In this document: piece after piece, positions 62,588 through 64,000 of the stretch | How positions within the stretch are numbered: position 1 is the stretch's first letter | Layout: every line of letters begins with the position of its first letter | Assembly (NCBI GenBank): GCA_910589635.1 | Contig: CAJUTD010000002.1 | Location: 1-64,000, forward strand | Length of the DNA: 64,000 bases | Source: an uncultured Lachnospiraceae bacterium | GTDB taxonomy: Bacteria; Bacillota; Clostridia; Lachnospirales; Lachnospiraceae | Direction: 5' to 3' | The notes under the pieces: model-generated | Database searches by the model: none | Told to the model about the DNA's origin: nothing | Seen by the model: only the letters and a program-made list of their open reading frames with translations | Position numbers and translations under genes: made by a program

Positions 62588-64000
62588 ATGGTTTCTGTAA
62601 TTATTCCGGCTTTCAATGTACAGCAATATATAGATCAATGTTTGCAGAGCGTCACAGAACAGACATACCGGGATTTAGAAATTATATTAATCAACGACGG
62701 TTCCACGGACGGAACGGAGGAGCATTGTCTGCGTTGGGCAGGATGGGACAGCCGCATTCACTATATTTCTAAGACAAACGAAGGGATGGGAGCCACCAGA
62801 AATCATGGTTTATCCTTAGCGCAAGGGGAATATATTTTATTTGTAGATGCGGATGACTGGCTGGAAACAGAATGTATAGAGAAGATGTACAGGTTGTTGG
62901 AAGAGGAAGAGGCGGAAATATGCATGAGCGAGTATTACAAGGTAACAAAAGAGGACAAGCGCCATAAAAAATACGAATTTTTGTCGGCAGGGAAATTGAG
63001 TGATACTGACAGAAAAAAATTGATGCTGTTCTCGCCCCCAAGCGTTTGGGGAAAATTGTATCGTCATGCTTTTTTAGCGGAAATATCTTATGAACAGCCG
63101 TCCTGTGTGTATGAAGATGCGGCGATTTATCCCTATGTTATCTCACAGGCGCAGCGGATTTGTTGTGTATATGAACCCTTATGCAATTACAGAGAGGATA
63201 ATGAGGGCAGCATTATGCATAAATGGAAGAATTTTAGGCAGCTTCCTCAGGCATTCGCCTATAGCCGTGAAAAATTACAAGCAGCGGGCTGTCTGAAACA
63301 ATATCACTCTGTTTTGGAGCATATAGCCCTACATAATTTTGCGTTGGCATATTATCAATGGAAAGATGTGTTGAGCCGCGAAGATTTTACAAAGTATTTT
63401 GAAAAGCCTTTTGGGCAATTCCTGGCAAGATACTATCCAGAATGGAGAAGTCAGGTTTATACGCATTATTTTATCTGGGGAAGTTTTGCACTGCGTTGGC
63501 TTGCAGTTTCCGGTATGTTGCGGTATGCAAATATGCAGGCGCACTATCCATTTTCAAGCATAATCAGCCAATTTATGGGGAATGAGTGCGAGTTTTCAGT
63601 TGAGCACCCGAATCTATTCCGCCAGCATGCCGTTAATTTAGATTTGCAGGGGAAGTGTTTTGAGGAAATAGCGAGAGGGGCAGACACACATAAGTTAGGC
63701 GCGATATTTATTGATTTTATGGAAGAACGATATTCGGTCAGACATTTGGAAGGTGATGTTTACATTACGCAGAGCGAGGCCTTTTTGGAATGCGGCGCAG
63801 GCTGCCGGGAATTCCGTAGTGAAATGATTCCCGAAGGGGTTCTGGTTGAGAGTGGAAGCGTAGAATTTATGCAGTTGTGGAAAGAATCATGCACAAGGCT
63901 TGTGAAATATCTCAAAGACAATTTACCCGGCATACAAGTTATATTAGTCAGAAGCAGAATGGCGGAGTGGTATGGAGCAAACGGCAAGCAAAAGCAGTTT
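62588..64000 (+). CDS. Family 2 glycosyltransferase with DUF6270-like domain, 3' part cut off
   Basis: The ATG at 62588 has GGAGAGGG upstream; the frame stays open for 471 codons to the end of the window. N-terminal GT2 motifs: VSVIIPAFNVQQYIDQCLQS, LINDGSTDGTEEHC and ILFVDADDWLETEC. From about residue 360 (AIFIDFMEERYSVRHLEGDV, then WKESCTRLVKYLKDNLPGIQ) it is paralogous to the C-terminal module of the 56809 gene, including the FIDFMEERY/FVDFLEERF motif. The final part is missing, so length and stop are unknown. Confidence 0.82.
   Translation, partial: MVSVIIPAFNVQQYIDQCLQSVTEQTYRDLEIILINDGSTDGTEEHCLRWAGWDSRIHYISKTNEGMGATRNHGLSLAQGEYILFVDADDWLETECIEKMYRLLEEEEAEICMSEYYKVTKEDKRHKKYEFLSAGKLSDTDRKKLMLFSPPSVWGKLYRHAFLAEISYEQPSCVYEDAAIYPYVISQAQRICCVYEPLCNYREDNEGSIMHKWKNFRQLPQAFAYSREKLQAAGCLKQYHSVLEHIALHNFALAYYQWKDVLSREDFTKYFEKPFGQFLARYYPEWRSQVYTHYFIWGSFALRWLAVSGMLRYANMQAHYPFSSIISQFMGNECEFSVEHPNLFRQHAVNLDLQGKCFEEIARGADTHKLGAIFIDFMEERYSVRHLEGDVYITQSEAFLECGAGCREFRSEMIPEGVLVESGSVEFMQLWKESCTRLVKYLKDNLPGIQVILVRSRMAEWYGANGKQKQF

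Noticed and set aside
1..64000. CRISPR array, tRNA, rRNA or prophage
   Set aside because: No regular spaced repeats, cloverleaf-like or rRNA sequence, or phage genes were recognised.

Overview
The window looks like a chromosomal flagellar and surface-glycan region from a motile Clostridia (Firmicutes), most likely Lachnospiraceae. The reasons are the gene order flgM-flgN-flgK-flgK-flgL-fliW-csrA-flaG-fliD-fliS-chaperone-flagellin, the CsrA/FliW pair, strong AGGAGG ribosome binding sites, moderate GC and a short flagellin. No rRNA, tRNA, transposase, phage gene or CRISPR array was seen, and the genus cannot be set from this window.

Layout. (1) 1-11.8 kb, plus strand: late flagellar operon, with a near-consensus sigma-28 promoter before flaG and another before fliC, a CsrA-type site in the fliC leader and a strong terminator after fliC. 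(2) 11.9-15.4 kb, minus strand: three CgeB-like glycosyltransferase genes. (3) 15.5-24.7 kb, plus strand: GT2, GT-D, a helical-repeat protein, a GT2/methyltransferase fusion, a methyltransferase/kinase-like protein and a CDP-glycerol-phosphotransferase-like protein. (4) 24.7-28.95 kb, minus strand: a four-gene cassette with a periplasmic-type binding lipoprotein, ATPase, fused permease and an HTH-nucleotidyltransferase. (5) 29.1-53.2 kb, plus strand: about 22 tightly packed or overlapping genes that probably form one operon. They include more glycosyltransferases, a nucleotidyltransferase/PLP-enzyme fusion and a full pseudaminic acid (Pse) set (pseB, a GNAT candidate for pseH, pseF, pseI, pseG, pseC), with a formyltransferase, a second aminotransferase and an oxidoreductase mixed in. 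(6) 53.2-64 kb, plus strand: an orphan 121-aa gene, a structured intergenic RNA candidate ending in a terminator, LicD, a TagD/oxidoreductase fusion, VapBC, and further glycosyl- and phosphotransferase-like genes. The last gene runs off the end.

How it fits together. FliW, CsrA and the fliC leader can match flagellin translation to export. The genes beside fliC most likely build and attach a flagellin glycan made of Pse plus other sugars. Many enzymes that make or transfer phosphodiester-linked groups point to a phosphorylated, teichoic-acid-like glycan: TagD, two LicC-like cytidylyltransferases, LicD, two CDP-glycerol-phosphotransferase-like proteins and an alkaline-phosphatase-fold protein.

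The most striking feature is a set of four long G/C homopolymers (9, 9, 13 and 9 bases) inside four glycan genes. One (G13) breaks its gene; one lies in pseB. Three of the four are flanked by ATAC on the left and GTAT on the right, although they are read in different ways. This looks like homopolymer-based phase variation of the glycan, as known from Campylobacter, here in a Clostridia-type locus.
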